From Lawsonibacter hominis (lineage in GTDB: Bacteria > Bacillota > Clostridia > Oscillospirales > Oscillospiraceae), in assembly GCF_014287895.1 (NCBI RefSeq), contig NZ_JACOPP010000003.1:171563-235562 (forward strand): a stretch of DNA of 64,000 bases, given 5' to 3'. The translations under genes and the position numbers were made by a program. Shown piece after piece: positions 8,703 through 16,018 of this stretch. Under the pieces are notes generated by a model that saw only the letters and a program-made list of their open reading frames with translations, did no database searches and was not told the origin of the DNA. Positions within the stretch are counted from its first letter, which is position 1. Each line of letters begins with the position of its first letter.

Positions 8703-10103
8703 ATGGGTAAAGTTTCTAATGCGTTTATTGATTTTGCCTGCGAATACAGCAACTACAATAAGCTTCCGGAGCGTGTGATCCAGGGGGCCAAAAAGGTGCT
8801 TTTGGACGGAATTGGAGACGCGCTGGGCGGGATCTCGTCGGACAAGGGTAAAATCGGTGTTTCTATGGCCCGCGCAATGGGCGGTGTGCCACAATCTACG
8901 CTCATCGGAATCGGCGGCAAGTACTCTGCTCCGGTGGCGGCCTTTGCAAATGCAGAGATGCTGAACGGTCTTGATCTGGATCCAGTGCCCCACATTCCAC
9001 CCATCGTCGTCCCTGCCCTATTGGCAGTGGCGGAAGCTCAGGGAGCCAGTGGCAAGGAATTGCTGGCTGCGCTCAGCGTTGGCCAGGAGGTAGCGCGCCG
9101 CCTCAGCCGGGTTCTGCTGTCCATCATGACCGTTTCCGTTATGAAATGTGGTAAGACTCCAGATATTTTTGGCAACAGCAACGAGCACATTATTGGCGCC
9201 GCGGTGGGCAACGGCATCTTGATGGGGCTTGACCGCGAGCAAATGGCCCATGCCATCGCCATCTCGGCATACTTCTGTAGCTTGCCTGTTTGCCGTGACT
9301 GGGAGTCCACCATGCCAAAATCCATGATTAAGTATGTGCCTGTCTCCTGGATGGCCCAAGGCTCTGTCCAGGCCGCCCAGCTGGCCAAATTCGGCTATAC
9401 AGGAAACAAGGAGACCTTGGACACGGATCTGGGCTTCCCTGCCATCTACTGCCGCGAGGAGGGGGTTTGGGATCCAGACAAGGTGATCGAGCGGCTGGGC
9501 GAGGAATGGTTCTCCACTGCGTACAGCTTCAAACCCTACCCCTGCTGCCGCTATCTGCATAGCGTGCTGGACTGCTTCTATAAGCTCCTGGGGAAATACC
9601 GCTTCGCCCCTCATGAGATTGAGTCTGTGGACTGTTATACCAGTGCCTTTGTGGCGCATCCTGACCAATACGCCGTGGAAAACCAAATTGATGCCCAATT
9701 CAGTGGCCCCTACTGTATCGCCTTGGCGGCCATGAACTACAAGCCAGGCCCTGCGTGGCAGGACACCCAGGCCCTGACCGATCCAGCCATCCACGACTTT
9801 ATGCACAGAGTCAAGATGCATGTCGCCCCCGAGTACGCCGAACATAAGAAGAAAGACCAGCGCTCCTGGTATGGCCGGGTGGAGGTCCATGCCCGCAGTC
9901 AGGTATTCACGGAAGAAACCCTCTACTCCAAGGGCACTAACATGGAGGGGTGGGAATTGTCCGACGAAGAATTCTATGATCGTTTCCGTACGTGTGCTTC
10001 AGTGATCCTTCCTAAATACAAAATAGAGCGGGCAATTGAGATTATAGAACACATCGAAGACTATCCCAGTTTAGACAAGCTGATGGAGAATATCACGCTG
10101 TAA
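8703..10103 (+). CDS. MmgE/PrpD family protein 1
   Basis: A 466-residue MmgE/PrpD fold protein (all-helical lid domain plus alpha/beta domain). The start MGKVSNAFIDFACEYSNYNK, the segment KVLLDGIGDALGG, and the conserved stretch NAEMLNGLDLDPVPHIPP are typical. Known members are 2-methylcitrate dehydratase, cis-aconitate decarboxylase and iminodisuccinate epimerase, so the substrate is likely a di- or tricarboxylic acid. ATG 8703 has ACGGAGG before it. It shares an operon with the second PrpD gene, from which it differs strongly in sequence, and with the carrier and flavoprotein genes. The exact reaction cannot be deduced. Confidence 0.85.
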   Translation: MGKVSNAFIDFACEYSNYNKLPERVIQGAKKVLLDGIGDALGGISSDKGKIGVSMARAMGGVPQSTLIGIGGKYSAPVAAFANAEMLNGLDLDPVPHIPPIVVPALLAVAEAQGASGKELLAALSVGQEVARRLSRVLLSIMTVSVMKCGKTPDIFGNSNEHIIGAAVGNGILMGLDREQMAHAIAISAYFCSLPVCRDWESTMPKSMIKYVPVSWMAQGSVQAAQLAKFGYTGNKETLDTDLGFPAIYCREEGVWDPDKVIERLGEEWFSTAYSFKPYPCCRYLHSVLDCFYKLLGKYRFAPHEIESVDCYTSAFVAHPDQYAVENQIDAQFSGPYCIALAAMNYKPGPAWQDTQALTDPAIHDFMHRVKMHVAPEYAEHKKKDQRSWYGRVEVHARSQVFTEETLYSKGTNMEGWELSDEEFYDRFRTCASVILPKYKIERAIEIIEHIEDYPSLDKLMENITL

Positions 10104-10149
10104 TTCCGGTCCTGCCCCGCTTAAACCGGACTGAAAGAGGTGCCTGTGT

Positions 10150-10302
10150 ATGACAGACGCAGATAAAACTGACGAAGTCCCTGAGCCCGCCGCCGCTGAA
10201 ATTGCCGAGCATTGCTCGACTAGTTTTTACCTTGAATTGCTGGATCTTCCCGCCTGTAAGCGCGGCCGGCCGTGTGATCTCTGTGGGCGGTGTGAGCACT
10301 AA
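10150..10302 (+). CDS. Small cysteine-rich protein, 50 residues, unknown
   Basis: An ATG at 10150 preceded by AAAGAGGTG opens a 50-codon frame ending TAA at 10302, filling the gap between the two PrpD genes. The N-terminal half is acidic and alanine-rich (MTDADKTDEVPEPAAAEIAE). The C-terminal end has Cys36, Cys42, Cys45 and Cys48 followed by His50 (PCDLCGRCEH), the spacing of a small metal or iron-sulfur binding knuckle. I recognise no family. It could be a real accessory protein or a remnant of an inserted domain; the well-placed start and compact cysteine motif favour a gene. Confidence 0.45.
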   Translation: MTDADKTDEVPEPAAAEIAEHCSTSFYLELLDLPACKRGRPCDLCGRCEH

Positions 10303-10345
10303 GCTGTCGTATCATAGCTATATAGGATACAAGGAGTTGACCATT

Positions 10346-11740
10346 ATGAGCAACGAGCGCTACGCTCCGCCGAAGGTGACCGACCTTCTCTGTAAAACCG
10401 TTGTAAATACTAAATTCGAACACCTGAGCGACTGGAACGTGAAGTGCTTCAAGGACCGACTGCTGGATACCACGGGCTGTCTGTTCGGCGGTGCCATCGT
10501 CAAAGACAACCAAGTCCTCACCGATCTTCTGTATAGGTGGGGCGGTGCTGGGGAGGCCCCTGTCTTTTTGCATGGCTTTCGTACCCCGCTTCCCAATGCG
10601 GTGTTGCTCAACTGCGTGACCACCCGCTCCAACGACTATGGCAGCATGGCCTTCAAAATCTTCGGCGAGACGCTTCCTTCCCATGTGGGTGAGACTTTGA
10701 TCCCTCTGAACCTGACGTTGGCTGATGCCTATGGTGTCAGCGGCGCTGATTTTATTGCCCATAACGTGGCTGCGGAGGATATGACGGCACGTCTGCTCTA
10801 TTCCCTGCGTAGACGCTGGCCCTATGATATGCTCCTGGTATCCTCCGCCGCGGCCGCTCTTACATCGCGTTACTATGGTTTGGATGCTGCCCAAACCAAG
10901 GCTGCCCTCTCTTATGCCGCCACCAACAGCACCGATCCCGCCAACGCGTACTATGACTATTCCCAAGAGTTTAAATACCACAACGGAGAAAGTGCCCGAT
11001 GCGGCATTATGTCCTGCGAGTTGGCTAAGGGTGGATGGAGTGGTCTGTCCGATCCGTATTTTGGACATTGGGGTCTGGCTGTCCGAAACGACAATGATGA
11101 ATTATCGCCCAATTACGAGAAATGTATCGAAGGGTTGGGAACAGAATATTTTACTGAGGGCTGTTTCAAGCGTTTTCCCTGCGGCATTCCGAATACCGGG
11201 GCCTGTATTGCCGCCATGAAGGTACGCAGGCAGTTTGAAGGTTGCTACAAGTTAGCTGATATCAGTCGGGTGGATGTGGATCGATCCGGGAACATTCGCT
11301 ACAACTACTATGCAGCGCCTTTCAGCAGTCCAACTCAGATCAACGCTCTTTTCTGCCGTCAGTTCAACGTCTGTTGTGTCCTGTATCATGGGGATATACG
11401 GATAGAGTATATACAGTCAGAAGCGCTTCAGAGCACCCCCGAACTTCTGGAGTTGGTTCAAAAGTCTACATCCGGGGTCTGTCCATTGCCTAGTGGCCAA
11501 ACCGACCCCTTTTTCCGAGTCCGCGTCACCATGAAGGATGGCGCCGTGTTTGAGGATGCAGAGCCTGCCATTTTCAACACGTCTTATCCGACTCAAGAAG
11601 AAATTATCGGAAAATTCCGTAAACAGGTTCAGGCCTACGGCAAGCTGCCCAAGGCGGCGGAAGAAAAAATTATCGATTTGGCCCTGCATATCGAAACGCT
11701 TTCTGATATGCGGGAGTATACTTCTCTCTTAATGGGGTAA
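10346..11740 (+). CDS. MmgE/PrpD family protein 2
   Basis: A 464-residue second MmgE/PrpD homologue, starting at ATG 10346 with AAGGAG ten bases before; the frame is open further upstream but that part overlaps the small cysteine-rich ORF and lacks a ribosome site. Family features include the early KDRLLDTTGCLFGGA helix and the central SAAAALTSRYYGLDAAQTKAAL segment. It diverges clearly from the first PrpD protein, so the two may form a heteromer or act on successive intermediates (for instance dehydration and decarboxylation or epimerisation). It is the last gene of the block. Confidence 0.83.
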   Translation: MSNERYAPPKVTDLLCKTVVNTKFEHLSDWNVKCFKDRLLDTTGCLFGGAIVKDNQVLTDLLYRWGGAGEAPVFLHGFRTPLPNAVLLNCVTTRSNDYGSMAFKIFGETLPSHVGETLIPLNLTLADAYGVSGADFIAHNVAAEDMTARLLYSLRRRWPYDMLLVSSAAAALTSRYYGLDAAQTKAALSYAATNSTDPANAYYDYSQEFKYHNGESARCGIMSCELAKGGWSGLSDPYFGHWGLAVRNDNDELSPNYEKCIEGLGTEYFTEGCFKRFPCGIPNTGACIAAMKVRRQFEGCYKLADISRVDVDRSGNIRYNYYAAPFSSPTQINALFCRQFNVCCVLYHGDIRIEYIQSEALQSTPELLELVQKSTSGVCPLPSGQTDPFFRVRVTMKDGAVFEDAEPAIFNTSYPTQEEIIGKFRKQVQAYGKLPKAAEEKIIDLALHIETLSDMREYTSLLMG

Positions 11741-12057
11741 GTAGGAAAATATGCACGACGGAGACAATTTTGCTGCAACGCCAATTATGCCATTATGGCA
11801 CCGCTTCACATCACTGCATGCACACCAATCGGCTGCTGCCCTAATGCTGCGGCTGTGCCCCCGCAGCAAGTGCTTGTGCCTATTTTTAGCTACAGTGCTA
11901 CTCCACAGAATCGTTGCAGTATTACCTGTTTTAACAGACAGCGGTGATTAGCCAAATCGCCTCTATGCAGAGATTCCCTTTTCTATAACGCTAGACATGT
12001 ATCGAATCTTAGGGCGCAACATGCCACTAACTTTTGAACGTTGTGAATAATGCCGGA
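11741..12057. other. Intergenic stretch without a recognised gene
   Basis: A 66-codon frame at 11751-11951 has no family match and a weak ribosome site, so I do not call it. A 7-bp hairpin (GCTGCGG 11846-11852 with CCGCAGC 11861-11867) could end the PrpD transcript but lacks a T run. Nothing else is visible. Confidence 0.4.
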
Positions 12058-12087
12058 TTGAAAAAAGCAATGAAAATGTGGTAAAAT
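12058..12087 (+). promoter_or_regulatory. Candidate promoter of pspC
   Basis: TTGAAA, 18 bases, TAAAAT with an extended TGG. An alternative extended -10 TGGTATCAT lies closer, at 12187-12195, without a -35. Either would drive the pspC gene. Confidence 0.5.
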
Positions 12088-12223
12088 GAGAACCAGCGGC
12101 GAACCGGATGGATACCGATCTCCAATCATGTATTTCTTCTTTTGACCCAATTTTAAAGGTTCCGGAAGGATTTTTTAACAGCGGCGTGGTATCATGTACC
12201 CAGAACGACAAGGAGGGGTCAAC

Positions 12224-12439
12224 ATGAATGAACCCAAAAAGCTCTATCGAATCGAGCAGGGAGCCAAGCTGTTCGGCGTCTGCGGCGGTATCGCGGAATA
12301 CTTCAATATCGACGCCAACCTGGTGCGGCTGATCTGGGTGGTGCTCAGCCTGCTCACCGTAGTGGTGACCGGCGTTGTCCTCTATCTCATTGCCGCGCTG
12401 CTCCTGCCCAAGAAGAGCGACGTATATCCGGGTTATTAG
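12224..12439 (+). CDS. PspC domain protein, small
   Basis: A 71-residue protein consisting of one PspC domain: LYRIEQGAKLFGVCGGIAEY followed by a single transmembrane helix (LIWVVLSLLTVVVTGVVLYL) and a short polar tail. PspC domains sit in the inner membrane and often act in envelope-stress responses. ATG 12224 follows AAGGAGGGG. It is monocistronic, closed by a strong terminator. No other psp or liaR-type genes are near, so its partner is unknown. Confidence 0.88.
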   Translation: MNEPKKLYRIEQGAKLFGVCGGIAEYFNIDANLVRLIWVVLSLLTVVVTGVVLYLIAALLLPKKSDVYPGY

Positions 12440-12448
12440 CGAGTGCGC

Positions 12449-12490
12449 AAAAAGGGACGCGCCCCCCGTTTCGGGGACGCGTCCCTTTTG
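12449..12490. terminator. Bidirectional terminator
   Basis: AAAAGGGACGCG pairs with CGCGTCCCTTTT around a C/G-rich inner stem, with an A run on one side and a T run on the other. It serves the convergent pspC and 12491-12709 genes. Confidence 0.85.
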
Positions 12491-12709
12491 TCAAAAGAGT
12501 TTTTTTAGGGAATCGACGGTGTCCGAAAGTTTGCCGGCCGAGAGCTTGGCCTTCACGCCTTGAACGATCTGTTGGATTGCATCATCCGGCAAATCCACGC
12601 CCAAAAGCTTCTCCACGGCTTTGGCTGGGTTCTGCTGGAACTGAGCCCGCAGTGCGCTGTCCTTAGCGAAGGATTCCGCCAGCTGACGGATTTGAGCGTT
12701 GAGATCCAT
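12491..12709 (-). CDS. Short conserved protein of unknown function
   Basis: 72 residues, mostly helical, with the pattern LRAQFQQNPAKAVEKLLGV followed by DLPDDAIQQIVQGVKAKL. The order (short hydrophobic helix, NP-AxA, L-G-V-x-LP) resembles the leader region of Nif11/nitrile-hydratase-like precursors, but there is no cleavage GG followed by a core peptide and no modifying enzyme near. I therefore call it a conserved unknown. It is 12 bases downstream of the YegP-like gene and probably shares its transcript. Confidence 0.6.
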   Translation of the reverse strand: MDLNAQIRQLAESFAKDSALRAQFQQNPAKAVEKLLGVDLPDDAIQQIVQGVKAKLSAGKLSDTVDSLKKLF

Positions 12710-12721
12710 ACGCCGCGCTCC

Positions 12722-13093
12722 TTACGCCTGCTCCACGATGGAGGCGTCGGGGGCGTTTTTCTTGACGGATTCGATTCCGTTCATGCAGCTGGCCATGGCC
12801 TTGTACCCCTCGCTGACGGCGATGATTTGGCCGTTGACCGCTTTCAGACGGAACCGGAATTCCCCGGCTTTGTCGGCGTAGACCTCGAACTTGGGGTGCT
12901 TTGCGGCGGGATACCCCTCCACGGTCTGATCCTCCACGGCCGCCGCGGGCGCGTTCTTCTGAACGCTGGCGATGCCCTTGCGGCAGGCATCCTCAGAGGT
13001 ATAGACCTCTGAAGTGGCGATGGTTTCTCCGTTGCCCGCCTTCAAGTCGAACTTGATGCCGGTGCTGGTCTTTCGAATGACGAATTTACCCAT
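12722..13093 (-). CDS. YegP-type (DUF1508) duplicated-domain protein
   Basis: 123 residues made of two tandem DUF1508 repeats: one from MGKFVIRKTSTGIKFDLKA to GIASVQKNAP, the second from HPKFEVYADKAGEFRFRLKA to GIESVKKNAP. The paired beta-sheet fold is known from E. coli YegP and is of unknown function. The start MGKF at 13093 has GGGAGG upstream. It is co-oriented with the 72-residue gene that follows. Confidence 0.85.
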   Translation of the reverse strand: MGKFVIRKTSTGIKFDLKAGNGETIATSEVYTSEDACRKGIASVQKNAPAAAVEDQTVEGYPAAKHPKFEVYADKAGEFRFRLKAVNGQIIAVSEGYKAMASCMNGIESVKKNAPDASIVEQA

Positions 13094-13136
13094 GATATTG
13101 CCTCCCTTCAAAGTTAAAGCATCGGAATTCAGGAAC

Positions 13137-13165
13137 AGAATACATCAAAAGTACATAAAAGGCAA
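13137..13165 (-). promoter_or_regulatory. Promoter of the YegP-like operon
   Basis: Reverse strand TTGCCT, 17 bases, TATTCT, about 45 bases before the start codon at 13093. Confidence 0.7.
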
Positions 13166-13228
13166 GAAAAAACGGGGAAAAGGGCGAAGGCCGGCGGGGC
13201 CACCGCGGAGACACGGGAGAAGATGGAT

Positions 13229-13594
13229 ATGAACTTTTATGAGCGCGTATACTGTCTGGTGCGGCAGATTCCGCAGGGCAAATGTGCCAGCTATGGGCAG
13301 ATAGCCCTGCTGCTGGGTTCGCCCCGGGCGGCCCGGGCGGTGGGATATGCCCTGCGTGCCTGCAGGGAACCGGGGGTCCCCTGCCACAGGGTGCTCCGGG
13401 CCGACGGTTCCGCCAGCTGCGCGTTCGGCCCGGGCGTACAGCGGTCTCTGCTGGAGGCGGAGGGCGTGGCGTTTACGGCGGAGGGCCGGGTGGACTGGAC
13501 GCGGAGCATGTGGGACGGACAGGCTGAGGCGCGGGACGCGGCGCACGAAGGCGGCCTGCCGCCGCCTGCTTATATTAAAGGTAGGAGGCGTTGA
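13229..13594 (+). CDS. MGMT-like DNA-binding protein (Ogt/ATL fold)
   Basis: 121 residues containing only the C-terminal DNA-binding module of O6-alkylguanine-DNA alkyltransferases: YERVYCLVRQIPQGKCASYG, the helix-turn-helix SPRAARAVGYAL and the active loop PCHRVL with Cys52 retained. Stand-alone short modules are usually alkyltransferase-like proteins that flag lesions for excision repair and have the cysteine replaced, so the retained cysteine leaves a transferase role possible. The asparagine of the classical GNP turn is not seen. ATG 13229 has GGGAG nine bases upstream; ATG 13223 would be too close. Confidence 0.8.
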   Translation: MNFYERVYCLVRQIPQGKCASYGQIALLLGSPRAARAVGYALRACREPGVPCHRVLRADGSASCAFGPGVQRSLLEAEGVAFTAEGRVDWTRSMWDGQAEARDAAHEGGLPPPAYIKGRRR

Positions 13595-13611
13595 CGGCGC
13601 GCCGGTTTTGC

Positions 13612-13640
13612 TTGCCATATGGATGCGGGCGTGATAACAT
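13612..13640 (+). promoter_or_regulatory. Promoter of the DUF2156/GNAT pair
   Basis: TTGCCA, 17 bases, TAACAT with an extended TGA. Lies 37 bases before the DUF2156 start. Confidence 0.65.
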
Positions 13641-13676
13641 ATCGGTACACTGGGAAAACAAGGAGACGAAACCTGT

Positions 13677-14597
13677 ATGATCGATTTTCACCCTCCCCGC
13701 CTGGAGGAAAAGCCTTGGGTCGACGAGCTGCTGCGGCGGGCGGACTACCGGGGCTGCGACTATAATTTTACCAACCTGTTTGTATGGAGCCGGGCGTACC
13801 ACCAGGAGATTGCCCGGGTGGACGATTTTCTGGTGACCCATGTCTGCGGGCGGATGGGATGCAGCTTTATGTTCCCCGCCGGAGGCGGCGATCTGGCGAG
13901 CGTGATCCGGAAGCTGGAGGAGGAAGCGGCCCGGCGGGGCGAGCCCCTGCGGCTGGTGTGCCTTACCCCGCGCCAAATGGCGGAGCTGGAGGAGTTTTTT
14001 CCCGGTCAGTTTACCTTCACCGCCGACCGGGACGGATACGACTATCTCTACGAGATCGACCGCCTGGCCGATTTGGGCGGCAAGCGCCTGCATGCCAAGC
14101 GCAACCATATCAACCGTTTTATGGAGAACAATCCCTCCTGGACCTATGAGGAGATCACGCCCGAGAGCCTGGGCGAGTGCCTGGCCATGGACAAGGAGTG
14201 GTACCGGCGCTCTCTCGCGCGGGAGGGAGAGGCGGAGGAACGGGACCTGGGGGACGAGGGCGTCGCCCTTCGGCAGGCCATGGAGCATTATCAGGCGCTG
14301 GGCCTGGAGGGAGGGCTGATCCGGGTATACGGCGAGGTGGTGGCCTTCACCATGGGGGATCTGCTGAACAGCGACACCTACGACGTACACTTTGAGAAAG
14401 CCTACGGAGAGCTTCAGGGAGCCTACGCCATGATCAACCGTGAATTTGCCCGCTGGGTGCGCGGACGCCATCCCAATGTGAGATACCTCAACCGGGAGGA
14501 CGACATGGGGGTGGAGGGGCTGCGCAAGGCAAAGGAATCCTACTACCCCGACCAGATGGTGGAAAAGCACACAGCGATGTGGAAGAGGGAGACCTGA
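13677..14597 (+). CDS. DUF2156 (phosphatidylglycerol lysyltransferase-like) protein
   Basis: 306 residues with the opening W-x-DELLRRADYRGCDYNFTNLFVW typical of DUF2156 proteins, then KRLHAKRNHINRFMENNP and a GNAT-like acyltransferase half (DTYDVHFEKAYGELQGAYAMINREFAR). The fold relates to the C-terminal domain of MprF-type aminoacyl transferases, but this soluble form has no membrane helices and no proven substrate. AAGGAG precedes ATG 13677. The GNAT gene starts 32 bases after its stop, so the two may act together. Confidence 0.78.
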   Translation: MIDFHPPRLEEKPWVDELLRRADYRGCDYNFTNLFVWSRAYHQEIARVDDFLVTHVCGRMGCSFMFPAGGGDLASVIRKLEEEAARRGEPLRLVCLTPRQMAELEEFFPGQFTFTADRDGYDYLYEIDRLADLGGKRLHAKRNHINRFMENNPSWTYEEITPESLGECLAMDKEWYRRSLAREGEAEERDLGDEGVALRQAMEHYQALGLEGGLIRVYGEVVAFTMGDLLNSDTYDVHFEKAYGELQGAYAMINREFARWVRGRHPNVRYLNREDDMGVEGLRKAKESYYPDQMVEKHTAMWKRET

Positions 14598-14629
14598 TCC
14601 GGCGGATCATTGGAAAGGAGGCGGGGCAG

Positions 14630-15508
14630 ATGGTGGACATCCGCCCATCCAGGCCGGGGGAGATCCCGGCGCAGAAGGCGCTCTGGAAGACGGCCTTCGG
14701 GGACGAAGACCGCTTGATCGACTGGTTTTATGACTGCTGCATGCCGGAGGAGGATATGCTCCTGCTGCTGGAGGATGGACGCCTGGCTTCCATGCTGGCG
14801 CTGCTGCCCGTGTCGCTGTCCCTGCCCGGGGGCGTGGAGGCGGCGGGACGCTATGTCTATGCCCTGGCCACCGATCCCTCCATGCGCGGTAAGGGATATG
14901 GGCGGCAGCTGCTGCACTATGTGGACGGATTCCTGTCTTCCCGGGGGAGCGATTGTGTCACCGTAGTCCCCGCCGAGCCCAGCCTGCATAAGTTTTTTGC
15001 CACTGTGGCGTTTTGCCCGGCCTTTTCCACCCGGAAGCTGGAGCTGCTGCGGGACATGGTGGGGCCGGCGCGTGCGGAGGACGGCCTGACGGAGGCGGAG
15101 CCGCAGGAGTACGGCCGCCTGCGGCGCGCCCTGCTCTCGGATACCGCCGCGGTCCATTATGATCAGCGCCTGCTGCGGTTCCAGCAGGGCATGAGCCGTA
15201 TGAACGGCGGGGGCTTGTACAAGATCACGGTGGACGGTGTGGAGGGCTGCGCCGCGGCTGAGTATGTGGATCGGCACAGCGTATTGTGCAAGGAGCTGCT
15301 GATCCCGTCTCAGCACCTGGCGCGGGCCGTGGCCCGGCTGGCGGAGCGGCTGCCCGCCGACCGGTATCATGTGCGTACCCCCGCCGGGTGGGAGGGCCTG
15401 CCGGGCAGCTACAACCAGGCGTTCGGAATGGTCAAGTGGTACGACCGGGAAAAGCGGGCGCTGTGGGAGCGGACGGCGCACGGCTATATGGGCCTCGGGT
15501 TTGACTGA
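14630..15508 (+). CDS. GNAT-family N-acetyltransferase
   Basis: 292 residues. The acetyl-CoA binding motif is in the first half: VYALATDPSMRGKGYGRQLL, then SLHKFFATVAF. The C-terminal half is an Eis-like extension ending in a Y-D-R rich tail. The target is unknown. I use ATG 14630, eight bases after AAAGGAGG; a GTG at 14579 would overlap the previous gene without a ribosome site. It follows the DUF2156 gene in one operon and is closed by a terminator at 15640. Confidence 0.8.
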   Translation: MVDIRPSRPGEIPAQKALWKTAFGDEDRLIDWFYDCCMPEEDMLLLLEDGRLASMLALLPVSLSLPGGVEAAGRYVYALATDPSMRGKGYGRQLLHYVDGFLSSRGSDCVTVVPAEPSLHKFFATVAFCPAFSTRKLELLRDMVGPARAEDGLTEAEPQEYGRLRRALLSDTAAVHYDQRLLRFQQGMSRMNGGGLYKITVDGVEGCAAAEYVDRHSVLCKELLIPSQHLARAVARLAERLPADRYHVRTPAGWEGLPGSYNQAFGMVKWYDREKRALWERTAHGYMGLGFD

Positions 15509-15639
15509 TAGGGCATCCGGCTGGAGGGGCGCTGCCTGTGTGGGGCGCGGCGCGGTTGAACCGCTCCGGCCCGCCGGAGAAAACGGGCGTACGCCGGTAT
15601 CATGCGCCTGAAGCATCGAATTTTGCAGAATATGTCCCC

Positions 15640-15675
15640 AAAAGCGGCGCACGGCAAGTCCGTGCGCCGCTTTTT
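15640..15675 (+). terminator. Terminator after the GNAT gene
   Basis: AAAAGCGGCGCACGG, five-base loop, CCGTGCGCCGCTTTTT. A perfect 15-bp stem with T tail. Confidence 0.9.
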
Positions 15676-15823
15676 GCATCGTTTCTGGTCGGATGCTTCA
15701 GCACGTTAGTTTGACGGGTTTGGCTGCAAATGAATAATTTTTAACTTTGATGGTTTTATATTCGCTTGCAAGTTTAAAAATGAAGAAAAAAGACACCAAA
15801 AAACAGTTTTTCATAATAAAGAA

Positions 15824-15844
15824 AATTGTTTTCCGAAATAATTT
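15824..15844. promoter_or_regulatory. CodY-like box in an AT-rich island upstream of oppB
   Basis: From 15715 to 15930 the sequence is markedly AT-rich and carries no credible gene. Inside it AATTGTTTTC-C-GAAATAATT is an imperfect palindrome whose core TTTTCNGAAA matches the centre of the CodY consensus. It lies about 90 bases before the oppB -35. Presence of CodY in this organism cannot be judged from the window. Confidence 0.3.
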
Positions 15845-15931
15845 ATGGACAAATACGAGGATAAATGTTCGTGTCGTGAGGACACTTGCAAGAAAAGGAG
15901 TCATTTCCATCAAAAAGGCGGAGGGAATCCC

Positions 15932-15960
15932 TTGACGCAGGAGGGCTTTTAAGATAAAAT
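15932..15960 (+). promoter_or_regulatory. Promoter of the opp operon
   Basis: TTGACG, 17 bases, TAAAAT, about 59 bases before oppB. Confidence 0.75.
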
Positions 15961-16018
15961 AAACGAACGCTAATATGGGGCATCATGAATTGAAGCAACA
16001 GATATAGGAAGTGAAGAA

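Noticed and set aside
11751..11951. 66-codon frame after the second PrpD gene
   Set aside because: Weak ribosome site, no family resemblance and odd composition with many His, Cys and Leu residues; more likely noncoding.
15747..15935. 62-codon frame in the AT-rich island before oppB
   Set aside because: Lysine- and isoleucine-rich composition follows from AT-rich DNA; no ribosome site. The region looks regulatory.
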